NCBI GenBank assembly: GCA_028284905.1
Contig: JANQQU010000064.1
Location: forward strand, 124,001 to 188,000
Origin: Calditrichia bacterium
GTDB lineage: Bacteria; Calditrichota; Calditrichia; RBG-13-44-9; J075
Direction of reading: 5' to 3'
DNA length: 64,000 nt
In this document: positions 53,619 through 62,679 of the stretch, one piece after another
Layout: each line of letters opens with the position of its first letter
How positions within the stretch are numbered: position 1 is the first letter of the stretch
Made by a program: the position numbers and the translations under genes
Notes under the pieces: model-generated
What the model was told of the DNA's origin: nothing
The model's database searches: none
What the model saw: only the letters and a program-made list of their open reading frames with translations

Positions 53619-54107
53619 TTGGAAAAAGGCAAACTGGTAGCAATTTGGCGCAAGCGGGCAAAAAAGGGACCAATGGACCCACTGGAAACAGTTAGACTAC
53701 GGGCTGGTGAAGGTATGGCTGAAAATGCTGATCAGGGAAGAAAACGTCAGGTAACAATTCTTTCCAGTGAAAGATGGGAAGCTGTTATGGCGGAATTAGG
53801 GGCAGACATATCTCCGTCGGCCCGCCGGGCGAATCTGCTGGTTAGCGGTATCGAACTGGCTGATAGTCGCAAGAAAGTTTTACGAATCGGAGATTGCCGC
53901 ATATTAATCTGGGGAGAAACCCGTCCTTGCGAACGGATGGATCAGGCATTGCCGGGATTGCGGGTAGCCCTGAAAAAAGATTGGGGCGGCGGCGCTTTCG
54001 GCATCGTACTGGATGATGGTGAGATTAAATTGGACGATACCGTTGAGTGGGTAGAAGACGGTCTTACAAAAGAAGAACAACGAAAATATTTGCGGCGTTT
54101 TTTCTAA
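53619..54107 (+). CDS. MOSC domain protein
   Basis: This 162-residue cytoplasmic protein has the MOSC fold seen at the end of molybdenum-cofactor sulfurases and in YiiM-like proteins: RQVTILSSERWEAV, ARRANLLVSGIELA, VLRIGDCRILIWGETRPCERMD with the conserved Cys, and GGGAFGIVLDDGEI. It may take part in molybdenum-cofactor or N-hydroxylated-base chemistry. The start is TTG 53619 with AAGGA 7 nt upstream; no ATG fits the conserved part. No molybdenum gene is near. Confidence 0.82.
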   Translation: MEKGKLVAIWRKRAKKGPMDPLETVRLRAGEGMAENADQGRKRQVTILSSERWEAVMAELGADISPSARRANLLVSGIELADSRKKVLRIGDCRILIWGETRPCERMDQALPGLRVALKKDWGGGAFGIVLDDGEIKLDDTVEWVEDGLTKEEQRKYLRRFF

Positions 54108-54246
54108 ATTCCCGGTAATTTTTCAAAATAAACCGGCTGACATATTGGAAAACAATAAGTTAGATTCATTTTTTCCTCGAAATCTGTTGGATAATTTTCT
54201 ATATTATCAAATCAATGACGATGAAAATTAATATTCAGGAATTTCT

Positions 54247-55269
54247 ATGAAGAAGATATTGGCAATCTTTATCGCGATAGCGATGCTGTTTTTGTCTTGT
54301 GAATTTCTCCCGGCGCCGGGAAATGGCGACAATGGCCGGGGAGATGGTGGCACCGGTGATACCGGTAGCAGCGGAGGTGATGTCTACGTTATTGCCGCAA
54401 AAACAGATACCAAAGGCGAAGCGATACGAAAAGCTGATCAATTTATTGATGCCGGTTATAGCAGTGAAGTTTATGCAGTACCGTCCGGTTTTTATGTGAT
54501 TACTTTAGGAAAATTTTCCGAGCAAAAAGCGGAAGAAGTGAAGGAAGAAGCGATTCGAAAAGGGATTGCAGAGCGTAACGAAATCTATACGACGCGGGGA
54601 GACTCATTTGGGCAGCGCTTCTACCCTTCTCCGCAGGCGGAAAATTTCACCTCGGATAAAAAATTTCATATCATTGCGGATTCATCCCGTTCCAAAACCG
54701 AAGCGATCACCAAAGCAAACAAATATATTCGCGAAGGTTATTATACCGAAGTTTTCCTGAAAGCCAATCGTTACTACCTGGTGACGCTGGGACACTTTCC
54801 CCGGGAGCGTGCCCAGGATGTAATGCGCGATGCGATGGATTATAACATTGTTCAAAGCGATGCCTATCTTACCAAGGGCGACGGCTTTTTGGAGCGGGTA
54901 TATACATTCCGGAATGCCGATCATACCGTGGTTTACAAACCGGATGGCAACTATCTGAATAATAACAGCAGCAACAACCAATCGCCTCCGCCCCCGGAAA
55001 ACACCTTTGATTTGCCGCCGGAAGAGCCGCCGGTAATTGTTCTGGAAGCGGAAAAGCCGGAAAAGCTAAATCGGGCATTGCATGATCAGCAGGAATTTGC
55101 TGAAAATTCCCCGAGCAACCGGGATGATATTCGCAATGATTATAAACCGGATCCGAATGATCGCTTTAACCGGGAAGATCATGATAATTTTCGTCCCAAG
55201 CCCGGTGATCGTTTTGTACGGGAAAAAGAAGATGAAGTAAAAGTCGAGGACCCCGACGAGAATAAGTAA
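54247..55269 (+). CDS. Lipoprotein with two SPOR-like repeats
   Basis: This 340-residue lipoprotein has a lipobox FLSC ending at Cys18, a Gly/Asp-rich spacer (22-45), then two related repeats of about 85 residues (about 46-130 and 138-222). Each has VYVIAAKTD/FHIIADSSR opening, a helix with KAD/KANK, and an ITLGKF/VTLGHF strand, then a GDSFGQRFY/GDGFLERVY end. The pattern recalls SPOR domains, which bind denuded peptidoglycan. The last 120 residues are Pro-, Asp- and Arg-rich and disordered. It is probably an outer-membrane or septal protein. Confidence 0.78.
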   Translation: MKKILAIFIAIAMLFLSCEFLPAPGNGDNGRGDGGTGDTGSSGGDVYVIAAKTDTKGEAIRKADQFIDAGYSSEVYAVPSGFYVITLGKFSEQKAEEVKEEAIRKGIAERNEIYTTRGDSFGQRFYPSPQAENFTSDKKFHIIADSSRSKTEAITKANKYIREGYYTEVFLKANRYYLVTLGHFPRERAQDVMRDAMDYNIVQSDAYLTKGDGFLERVYTFRNADHTVVYKPDGNYLNNNSSNNQSPPPPENTFDLPPEEPPVIVLEAEKPEKLNRALHDQQEFAENSPSNRDDIRNDYKPDPNDRFNREDHDNFRPKPGDRFVREKEDEVKVEDPDENK

Positions 55270-55284
55270 TCAGACTTTCTTCGA

Positions 55285-56625
55285 TTACTGAGGAATATTA
55301 AACCGTTCCATCATCGAATATAAACGGCGACGGGTGATTCCCAACAGCGTCGCTGCTTTTGTTTTATTGCCTTCCGCTTTCTGTATCGCCTGTATTATTA
55401 ATTCCTTTTCAAAATCATCGAGAACAATGCCTTCCTCCGGTATTTGAAAAGTACCGTCGCCGGCAGGTGCGGCAACGGGTTCCTGACGAATATTGCCCGG
55501 CAGATCCTCGAGTGTAATAATTTCATTGCAGATAATTGCCGCGCGTTCAATCGCGTTTTGTAGTTCGCGCACATTCCCAGGCCAGTCGTAATCCATCAAA
55601 TAAGCGAGGGCTATTCTATCCAGTCCACAATTCGCTGTCTCCACAAAATGATGGGCAAGGGCAGGAATGTCCTCTTTTCGTTCTCGCAAGGGTGGTAAAG
55701 TAATGGGAAAAACATTCAGGCGATAGTAAAGGTCGTTGCGAAAAGAGCCATCGGCAACCATTGCTTCCAGATTCTTATGGGTAGCGGCAATAATGCGAAC
55801 GTCGACAATAATCTTGTCATTGCCGCCAAGGCGATAAATTTCCTTGTTTTGCAGCACCCGAAGTAGCTTGGCCTGTGTTGCCAAACTCATATCACCGATT
55901 TCATCAAGGAAGATGCTGCCGCCATCCGCCTGCTCAAATTTCCCGATACGGCGTTGGGTTGCACCGGTAAAAGCGCCTTTCTCGTAGCCAAAGAGCTCAC
56001 TCTCCAGCAAATTTTCCGGCAGGGCAGCACAGTTAACGGTGATAAAAGTTTCGTTAATGCGCTCACTTTCCGTATGGATGGCATTGGCGACCAGTTCCTT
56101 CCCCGTACCGCTTTCTCCCAGCACCAGCACAGTTGCATCATTTTCACTGCCTTTTTTGATCAGGCGGTAAACTTCCTGCATCTTTTTACTGCGTCCGATA
56201 ATTTTCTGGAAAAAAACCGGTTCTTCACGCTTTTGACGTAATTTTTTATTCTCTGCGACAATGCGGCGTTGTTCCTCGATGCGCTTGAGGCGGAGGATCA
56301 ATTCATCCATCTCAAACGGTTTAATGAGGTAGTCATTGGCGCCTTTCTTTAAGGCGTCGACGGCAGTTTTCTGCGTCGCGTAGGCGGTCATTATAATCAC
56401 TTCGATATCATGATATTTTTCCTTAACCGCGGATAGCAGCTCGATACCGGTAATGCCATCCATCCGTAAATCCGATACGATGATATCTACCGAAGTGTCG
56501 GCAAGGTATGCCAGTGCATCTTCCCCGGATGTGCGATATTCAGCAGACATGGATTCCAGCTCCAGTGAAGCTTTCAATACTTTACAGAATTTCTCTTCAT
56601 TGTCGACAATCAGAATTTTTGGCAT
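55285..56625 (-). CDS. NtrC-family sigma54-dependent response regulator
   Basis: This 446-residue cytoplasmic regulator has a receiver domain (phospho-acceptor Asp52 in VSDLRMDGITG), an AAA+ ATPase domain with Walker A LGESGTGKELVA, the sigma54-contact loop EKGAFTGATQR and the second motif GSIFLDEIGDMS, then a Fis-type DNA-binding end with TKAATLLGITRRRLYSMME. It should activate sigma54 promoters when phosphorylated. No histidine kinase is next to it, so it is an orphan here. The targets are unknown. Confidence 0.95.
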   Translation of the reverse strand: MPKILIVDNEEKFCKVLKASLELESMSAEYRTSGEDALAYLADTSVDIIVSDLRMDGITGIELLSAVKEKYHDIEVIIMTAYATQKTAVDALKKGANDYLIKPFEMDELILRLKRIEEQRRIVAENKKLRQKREEPVFFQKIIGRSKKMQEVYRLIKKGSENDATVLVLGESGTGKELVANAIHTESERINETFITVNCAALPENLLESELFGYEKGAFTGATQRRIGKFEQADGGSIFLDEIGDMSLATQAKLLRVLQNKEIYRLGGNDKIIVDVRIIAATHKNLEAMVADGSFRNDLYYRLNVFPITLPPLRERKEDIPALAHHFVETANCGLDRIALAYLMDYDWPGNVRELQNAIERAAIICNEIITLEDLPGNIRQEPVAAPAGDGTFQIPEEGIVLDDFEKELIIQAIQKAEGNKTKAATLLGITRRRLYSMMERFNIPQ

Positions 56626-56746
56626 ACGCAGCCCGTCGGATAGATGATTATTAGATTGAAAAAAAAGATAAGCAATCGGCAGGGCAGAGGCAAATCAAAA
56701 TAGATCGCTGCCCGTTTCTTACCGGGAAGGAAAACTGATAAGGTGT

Positions 56747-57913
56747 TTATTTTAAAATTGCCCGGAGCAGGATTAAAAATCCTTTCTCGTGGCTGGTAAT
56801 CATATCAAGGTTATGCTTGGCATCTTCGAAGTCCGGCGCCAGGGAGAGCGCTTTCTCGAACTCCTCCATCGCTTTTAAATAAAGGCCACGGCTCTTGATC
56901 AGGTTAAAAGTGCCCAAATCATTCCAATAATCCGGATAGTGATTATGTTCGGAACCGGTATTGGCAAAATACTTCTCGTATTTCTTAATGGTATCCAGCG
57001 AAAATTCCTTCCCACCGAAAAGGAAACGGAGATAAAATTCGTAGACTTTTTCCTGATGAGACATCAGATCCACCAGGCGTAGCTGGAAATTTTCCAGCTG
57101 GGGAATAATCGCTTCGTGATTGTTATCTTTCAGAAGATCGAGCAATTGATTAAACGCATTCCGCCAGTGAAAGGCTTGGTACTTCTTTAAATCGCGCACT
57201 TGTTTCAAATAAATAGAGACCCGGGCCGGCACTGCCACTGCTTCCGGATCTTTCGCGCCTTCCAGTGCCGATTTGTATAAAGCAACCCCGAGGTTGAACT
57301 GCGCTTCGACATAATTGGGATTCAGTCTTATCGCTTCCTTAAACAAGGAGATAGAATTATCATAATCTTCGAGGAAGAGATATGCCAGACCATAGTAATT
57401 GAGATAATCCGGAAATTTCTCGCTCATGGTTAAGGCTTTTTGGAATGTTTCCAATGCCGTAAGGAATTGCCGGGATTTCAGGTAGCTAATGCCGAGACCA
57501 GTGTAGGCGCGGAGAAAATTGGCGTCCTGTTCGATGGAAATATTAAACTGATGAATGGCTTCTTCGAAAAGATTGCGCCGAAGGAAAAGAATACCCAGGT
57601 GATAATGGGAGCGGGCGTGACGGTAACGCGCCAGTTTGTCCCGAATTTGATAGAGTGCTTCCAGCTCTTCAATGACACTTTGGTGAACATCTTCGGTTGC
57701 GCTGTTCAGGAAATTATAATCGATTTGCTGATTTTCATTTCGCAGGGAGATGCGATAATCGCGGGATATAAGAAACATCCCTTTTTCGAAAACTTCGGAA
57801 ATAATTTTGTGGTTTTCGATCAGTGCACCGGTATGCACATGAAATTCGCGATTATAAATTTCAATTTTGTCATGGAGACCAAAATTATCCAACATTACCT
57901 CAGCTTTTTCCAT
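56747..57913 (-). CDS. Large TPR-repeat protein
   Basis: This 388-residue protein has an N-terminal alpha/beta stretch (about 1-90) and at least four tetratricopeptide repeats, for example YHLGILFLRRNLFEEAIHQF, AYTGLGISYLKSRQFLTALE, NYYGLAYLFLEDYDNSISLF and AQFNLGVALYKSAL, with one more near the end (AMEEFEKALSLAPDFEDAKHN). No signal peptide. It is 121 bp upstream of the response-regulator gene on the same strand, so a shared pathway is possible. Function unknown. Confidence 0.82.
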   Translation of the reverse strand: MEKAEVMLDNFGLHDKIEIYNREFHVHTGALIENHKIISEVFEKGMFLISRDYRISLRNENQQIDYNFLNSATEDVHQSVIEELEALYQIRDKLARYRHARSHYHLGILFLRRNLFEEAIHQFNISIEQDANFLRAYTGLGISYLKSRQFLTALETFQKALTMSEKFPDYLNYYGLAYLFLEDYDNSISLFKEAIRLNPNYVEAQFNLGVALYKSALEGAKDPEAVAVPARVSIYLKQVRDLKKYQAFHWRNAFNQLLDLLKDNNHEAIIPQLENFQLRLVDLMSHQEKVYEFYLRFLFGGKEFSLDTIKKYEKYFANTGSEHNHYPDYWNDLGTFNLIKSRGLYLKAMEEFEKALSLAPDFEDAKHNLDMITSHEKGFLILLRAILK

Positions 57914-58172
57914 TCTATCTCACGCATCAGCCTGTTTAGGGTTACTAATAAATCAATTTACGCTATTATCCTTTTCCAAGAAAGGTCTTTCCTGACATTC
58001 CGGTTGTTTTATGAAAAATACCGGCTAGCGGTGAGCGATCTCCATTTCGCGGCATAAAATACTAAGAATATTCCCGCAGAAAAATGCCTTAGGTCATATT
58101 CACATCTCTTTAAAATAATATTTGGGGAGATTATCGAAAGAAAATTCAGGTATTTAGCGCAAAAAGGTGAAA

Positions 58173-58195
58173 CGGGCGTTTTATTGTAACGCCCG
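58173..58195 (-). terminator. Terminator hairpin at the end of the membrane-protein gene
   Basis: CGGGCGTT/AACGCCCG form an 8-bp stem overlapping the stop codon of the minus-strand gene at 58181, followed on that strand by TTTCACCTTTTT. The T-run is interrupted. Confidence 0.5.
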
Positions 58196-58696
58196 GGATT
58201 TGGAAGAAAAAAGGCCTTGAACGAGATAAGCGACCCCAATGATAATCAACACAACCGGCCAGAAATCCAGAATGATAGACTCGAATGTGTAGTAGGGAAT
58301 ATAGCGAAGATGGAACAGTAGAAACACCACACCAACAGCAATGATGAGATTACCATATAATAAATGCCGCCAGTTTCGCTGGCCAAAAAGGAATAATGGG
58401 TAAAAGGCAAGTCCGGCGATGATGGTAAATGCTGAAGTATTCAGCCCGCGTTCAGCATAATAGAAGCCGGCATCTGCCAAAATATAATAGAGGCCAATAA
58501 AGAGGAATATGGATGAAATGTAGAGGCCGCTTCGTGGCGTGGAAGAGAAAGAACGTAAAAAACCAAGCACGCCGATGATAAAAAAGCCAAAGCTGCGAAA
58601 GAAATAGCGGTCGAAATAATAATAATCCCGCAGTATCAAAGCGAGGCCAACCAGGATAAGAAATATACCGATAAAACTGCCGGATTGCCGTCTCAT
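58181..58696 (-). CDS. Multi-pass membrane protein, LiaI/LiaF-like region
   Basis: This 171-residue protein is almost wholly hydrophobic with about five or six membrane helices and repeated GIFLILVGLALILRDYYYF-like units, the pattern of DUF5668 or LiaF-type membrane domains. Its start overlaps the end of the PspC gene by 4 bp (ATGA), so the two are translated together and may act in envelope-stress sensing, as LiaF/PspC partners do elsewhere. No further motif. Confidence 0.8.
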   Translation of the reverse strand: MRRQSGSFIGIFLILVGLALILRDYYYFDRYFFRSFGFFIIGVLGFLRSFSSTPRSGLYISSIFLFIGLYYILADAGFYYAERGLNTSAFTIIAGLAFYPLFLFGQRNWRHLLYGNLIIAVGVVFLLFHLRYIPYYTFESIILDFWPVVLIIIGVAYLVQGLFSSKSRALQ

Positions 58697-59394
58697 GATA
58701 CCTCCGGATTTAACGACTGATCATTGCCATTTTCCGGCGGGGCTTCCGGTAAAATGAAAACCAGTGCCGCATAGACCAGGACGCCAAGGCCCTGCGAGGC
58801 AAAAATTAACAAAATCGCACAGAGGCGGACGATAGATGCATCCACTTTGTAGTGTTCGGCAATGCCGCCGCAAATGCCCGCCAGTTTACGATCGGCGCGG
58901 GAGCGAAAAATATTGAATGGAATATCCGTAGTGGATGTAGATGATGCGTCATCCGATTCCCCGGGTTCCGCTGCAGTTCCTACTTGCGCATCCCGGTTTC
59001 CGTATTGCAGGTATAGCAGCACAGAACCAATAACGATCAGAAATATTCCCCAGATCGTCCGCCAGGAAAGATCGTAGTAAATATAATCGAGCAAGTCCAT
59101 CTCCCGGATAAAGAGGAGCGCACCAAGGCTGATAAATACAATTCCCCAAAAAACCGGATTATTTACCTCAAGGGTATTATTGCTTTCCACCGGATCTTCA
59201 TCGGGATTTTCCGGAACCAGTATTAATGCAGCCAGATAAAGAATGATACCGGTGCCCCAGAACAATGTACCAACGACAACCAGCAAACGCGTCAGATTGC
59301 TGTCTAATCCAAAATAATGTGCAATGCCACCGCAAACGCCGCCAAGGAAGCGATCGTTGCGGGAGCGGTAAAGTTTCTTCGTTGTGGTGTCCAT
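58693..59394 (-). CDS. Tandem PspC-domain membrane protein
   Basis: This 233-residue inner-membrane protein has two PspC domains, one at each end: KLYRSRNDRFLGGVCGGIAH with a membrane helix (about residues 1-60) and FRSRADRKLAGICGGIAEHY with a second helix (about 165-220). Between them are two more hydrophobic segments of LiaF-like type and an acidic linker. PspC proteins sense or answer membrane stress. ATG 59394 is preceded by AGAGG; the frame opens at 59448 without support. It is coupled to the next membrane-protein gene. Confidence 0.87.
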   Translation of the reverse strand: MDTTTKKLYRSRNDRFLGGVCGGIAHYFGLDSNLTRLLVVVGTLFWGTGIILYLAALILVPENPDEDPVESNNTLEVNNPVFWGIVFISLGALLFIREMDLLDYIYYDLSWRTIWGIFLIVIGSVLLYLQYGNRDAQVGTAAEPGESDDASSTSTTDIPFNIFRSRADRKLAGICGGIAEHYKVDASIVRLCAILLIFASQGLGVLVYAALVFILPEAPPENGNDQSLNPEVS

Positions 59395-59439
59395 ATTTAC
59401 CTCTGTCTCGTTTAAAAGGGAGAAACACCCTAAAACAGC

Positions 59440-59467
59440 GTAGACCACCTTTTCCGGGATGGTCTAC
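59440..59467. repeat. Short inverted repeat between PspC and greA genes
   Basis: GTAGACCA/TGGTCTAC form an 8-bp stem with a 12-nt loop, between the greA stop and the PspC gene start. It may end the greA transcript but lacks a T-run. Confidence 0.35.
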
Positions 59468-59520
59468 TGATTTTGTCAGCTGTTTATTAAGACGGGGGAC
59501 GGAATTTGAAGTTTCAATCC

Positions 59521-60003
59521 TTATAAATTCGCTGGTTCAATTTTAAGCACTTCATACTTCATCATGCCGGCCGGTACTTTGATATCGACAACATCACCGA
59601 CTTTTTTACCCAGGAGGGCTTTGGCCACGGGCGAATCTACAGAGATTTTAAATTGACGGAAATCGGATTCATCCTGGGAAACCAGAGAATAGCGCACTTC
59701 CATATTTCGGGTCATATCCTTGAGGGATACGGCGGTATATATAGCAACCTGCTCGGTTGAGATCGTCTTGGGATCGATAACCCGGGCCCGGCGTACCCGT
59801 TCTTCCAATTGAGTGATTTTATCTTCCAAAAGGGCCATTTTTTCTTTTGCTGCATGATATTCTGCGTTCTCTTTAAGATCGCCAAAATCCCGAGCGTCCG
59901 AGATTAACTGGGCAATTGCCGGGCGATCTACACTCTTTAATTCATGTAGCTCACTTTGTATTTTCTTGAAGCCCTCTTTTGATATATAAAAATAATCAGG
60001 CAT
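59521..60003 (-). CDS. greA: Transcription elongation factor GreA
   Basis: GreA rescues stalled RNA polymerase by stimulating transcript cleavage. The 160-residue protein has the N-terminal coiled coil with DARDFGDLKENAEYHAAKE, the catalytic acidic tip, and the C-terminal FKBP-like domain with SPVAKALLGKKVGDVVDIKVP. It follows the rel gene by 11 bp on the same strand, so the two are co-transcribed, linking stringent response and elongation control. Confidence 0.96.
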   Translation of the reverse strand: MPDYFYISKEGFKKIQSELHELKSVDRPAIAQLISDARDFGDLKENAEYHAAKEKMALLEDKITQLEERVRRARVIDPKTISTEQVAIYTAVSLKDMTRNMEVRYSLVSQDESDFRQFKISVDSPVAKALLGKKVGDVVDIKVPAGMMKYEVLKIEPANL

Positions 60004-60014
60004 ACATCCTCCAC

Positions 60015-62252
60015 TTATGCTTGTTGGGGTCTTCTGCTAGAAGCCGGTTCAACACGTTCCACACTAATAATTCCTTTAACTTTATTCAATGAGTTTATCA
60101 CCCGGGTCAATTGGGGGAGATTTTTAACTTCGATAATCAGCTTCCCAATGCCCAGCTTGTCTTTCGATTTAATTTCCAAATTTAATATGTTAATATCGTG
60201 TTTTGCAAGTGCTTGCGCAATGTCCCGGATCAGATTTTTGCGATCTTCTCCCAGGAGAGAAAGCTGCACTTTAAATTCTTCTTCCACTTCCACCGTCCAG
60301 TGAACCTGAATGGTGCGATCTTTTTTGTCTACCAGGCTCTGCATATTCGGACAGGCTCTTCGGTGGATCGTCACACCGCGTCCACGGGTGATATAGCCGA
60401 GAATATCATCTCCTGGTACTGGTTGGCAGCAGCGACCAATGTGAACCATAATGTTGTCCATCCCCTGCACACGAACAGCGGAATGGTTTTTATTGCGCGT
60501 CAGGATCCGCTGCAGCAAGGAAGCAGCCTTTGGTTCCTGCGGTTTGGCCTCCGAGACGGCGGAAAAAATCTTTTCAATGGATACTTCCCCACGGCCAACA
60601 GCGGCTTTCAGGACCTTAATGTTGTCAAAGTTAAGCTTGGCAGCTGCTTCCTGAAGTTTATCTTCCGCATTTTTGATTTTAAATTTGCGGAAATATTTGG
60701 TAATGATTTCCTCGCCGAGTTTAATACTGTGCTCAAACTGAATTTCCCGCAAATAGCGCCGGATGTGATGCCTTGCCTTGCTGGTTTTCACAAAGGTCAG
60801 CCAGTCCTGGCTGGGATGTTGATTGGGACTGGTAATAATTTCCACCATATCGCCGCTTTTCAAGTGATGTTTCAGGGGAACGATCTTACCGTTCACCTTG
60901 GCCCCAATGCAGTGCATTCCAATATTTGAGTGTACCTGAAATGCAAAATCCACCGGTGTGGAATCCAGCGGGAGACGAACGACATCGCCTTCCGGGGTAA
61001 AAAGAAAAGTTTCGTCCTGATAGAGGTCAATCTTTAGGGATTCCAGAAAATCCTGGGCATCGACAACATCTTTGCCTTTGTATTGATCGAGCAATTGCCG
61101 CACCCAGCTCAACTGTTGTTCAATGTCATCTTTCTTCTTATCCGGCACGCCTTCTTTATAGCGCCAATGGGCGGCAATTCCCATCTCGGCCACCCGATGC
61201 ATATGGGCGGTACGAATCTGGGCTTCCACCATGTGCCCCTCTTTGTTCATTACCGTGGTATGTAAAGACTGATAGCCGTTAATTTTAGCCATGGCAATAT
61301 AGTCTTTAAAACGTTCATAAACAGGGGTATACAGGTTGTGTATCAAGCCGAGAACATAATAACATTCTTCTACTTTCTCGACGATGATGCGAATCGCAAG
61401 AAGGTCGTAAATTTCTTCAAAGGGCTTATTGCGAATGTGAATTTTTTTATAGATCGAATACAGATGTTTCGGGCGGCCGAAAACCGATGCGGAAATATCA
61501 TGGGAAGCTAACTCTTCCTCAATCGGCTGAATAATTTTTTTGATATAAGATTCGCGTTCTTCTTTTTTCTGATTTACCCGCCGCTTGAGTTCCACAAAAG
61601 ATTTATTGTCAAAGTATTTAAAAGCAAGATCTTCCAGTTCACTTTTGATCCGCGCCATTCCAAAACGATTCGCCAGCGGCGCATAGACATCACGGGTTTC
61701 TATCGCGATGCGAATACGGCTTTTCGAAGGCACATGCTGCAGCGTGCGCATATTATGGAGGCGGTCTGCAAATTTGATGATAATTACCCGAACATCCTTT
61801 GCCATGGAAAGCAGCATTTTGCGAAATGTTTCCGCCTGGCGCGATTCCCGGCTCAACCGTTTTCGCCCGCTTATTTCAGTTATTTTCGTAACACCATCAA
61901 CCAGCAGGGCGATCTGCGCACCGAATTCCTCTTCAATTTCTTCATGGGTATAACCGGTATCCTCCACAACATCATGGAGCAGGCCGGCGGCAATCGTTGT
62001 GCTGTCCATACGCATTTCGGTGAGGATCAGCGCAACATTAATGCAATGCTCAAAATATGGTTCGCCAGACTGCCGGTTCTGATTCCGATGGGCCCAAAGG
62101 CCGAATTGGTAGGCGCGGGTCAGTAAATCCTCATTGAAGCCGGGATTGTAAGTGCGAATGTTAGCCAGAAGCTGATCAAAAGTCGGGTCGAACTTTTCCC
62201 GGAGTTTTTGATAAAGCTTTTCACTGGTATCAATTGTGTCCATTGTCTGCAT
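60015..62252 (-). CDS. rel: Bifunctional (p)ppGpp synthetase/hydrolase
   Basis: Rel/SpoT-type enzyme that makes and destroys (p)ppGpp in the stringent response. The 745-residue protein has an intact HD hydrolase domain with LLHDVVEDT (His93, Asp94, Glu97, Asp98), a synthetase domain with FGRPKHLYSIYKKI, EIYDLLAIRIIV and KINGYQSLHTTV, then TGS (about 395-455) and C-terminal ACT domains. The RFKD motif before YIAMAK is the RXKD form typical of bifunctional enzymes. ATG at 62252 or 62243. It precedes greA. Confidence 0.96.
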   Translation of the reverse strand: MQTMDTIDTSEKLYQKLREKFDPTFDQLLANIRTYNPGFNEDLLTRAYQFGLWAHRNQNRQSGEPYFEHCINVALILTEMRMDSTTIAAGLLHDVVEDTGYTHEEIEEEFGAQIALLVDGVTKITEISGRKRLSRESRQAETFRKMLLSMAKDVRVIIIKFADRLHNMRTLQHVPSKSRIRIAIETRDVYAPLANRFGMARIKSELEDLAFKYFDNKSFVELKRRVNQKKEERESYIKKIIQPIEEELASHDISASVFGRPKHLYSIYKKIHIRNKPFEEIYDLLAIRIIVEKVEECYYVLGLIHNLYTPVYERFKDYIAMAKINGYQSLHTTVMNKEGHMVEAQIRTAHMHRVAEMGIAAHWRYKEGVPDKKKDDIEQQLSWVRQLLDQYKGKDVVDAQDFLESLKIDLYQDETFLFTPEGDVVRLPLDSTPVDFAFQVHSNIGMHCIGAKVNGKIVPLKHHLKSGDMVEIITSPNQHPSQDWLTFVKTSKARHHIRRYLREIQFEHSIKLGEEIITKYFRKFKIKNAEDKLQEAAAKLNFDNIKVLKAAVGRGEVSIEKIFSAVSEAKPQEPKAASLLQRILTRNKNHSAVRVQGMDNIMVHIGRCCQPVPGDDILGYITRGRGVTIHRRACPNMQSLVDKKDRTIQVHWTVEVEEEFKVQLSLLGEDRKNLIRDIAQALAKHDINILNLEIKSKDKLGIGKLIIEVKNLPQLTRVINSLNKVKGIISVERVEPASSRRPQQA

Positions 62253-62292
62253 AATGCAGCACCATTTTTTTGGGTAATGCCTCTAATAGAAA

Positions 62293-62315
62293 ATCACCTT
62301 AAATTATAAGGTGAT
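62293..62315. promoter_or_regulatory. Palindrome upstream of rel
   Basis: ATCACCTTA/TAAGGTGAT form perfect 9-bp arms around a 5-nt centre, 40 bp before the rel start. On the minus strand the centre contains TATAAT, so it may be an operator laid over a -10 box, though no good -35 box fits. Confidence 0.35.
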
Positions 62316-62506
62316 CGTTGAAGGCGGTCGATACAACCAACGGGGGTGGTTGAGATTCTATGGTCGTATTCAGTTACATCAAATTTGTTCCAAAATCAAT
62401 TATTCATTCACAATGTTTGAAAACTAAGTGTATTAGAGAAAATTACCTATTACTCAGGGTACAATTTCAAATTTTCTACTTTTAATTATCACGGAGGCTA
62501 TATAAT

Positions 62507-62581
62507 ATGGAATCGCTTCTGATCGTGTTTGTTGGCTTCCGGATGATAAATACACTGTTGAACTTCTGTAAGCCAAACTAA
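62507..62581 (+). CDS. Possible 24-residue hydrophobic small protein
   Basis: An ATG 9 nt after ACGGAGG opens a 24-codon frame ending TAA. The product is hydrophobic in the middle (LLIVFVGFRMINTLLNF) and could be a small membrane peptide or a leader peptide for the aminopeptidase gene 98 bp downstream. Evidence is the ribosome site only. Confidence 0.3.
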   Translation: MESLLIVFVGFRMINTLLNFCKPN

Positions 62582-62679
62582 GCTTTCCGGCAGGGAAATA
62601 CAAGCTTTATTTTCCTTCAAGAACTGTTAGATGAATCTTACGTTTATTAAAAATAAATACTTAGCTAATGAGGTGAGAG

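Larger units (their letters stand above)
62253..62679. other. Intergenic region between rel and the aminopeptidase gene
   Basis: This 427-bp gap between divergent genes holds the palindrome at 62293-62315, a possible small ORF at 62507-62581 and an otherwise AT-rich stretch. No RNA gene recognised. Confidence 0.5.

Noticed and set aside
57440-58057. Plus-strand frame of 205 codons opposite the TPR gene
   Set aside because: It overlaps the TPR gene antisense and runs into AT-rich noncoding DNA without any domain or start signal.
60198-60929. Long plus-strand frame (243 codons) opposite rel
   Set aside because: It lies fully inside the rel gene on the other strand, has no ribosome site and no recognisable domain; rel is certain.
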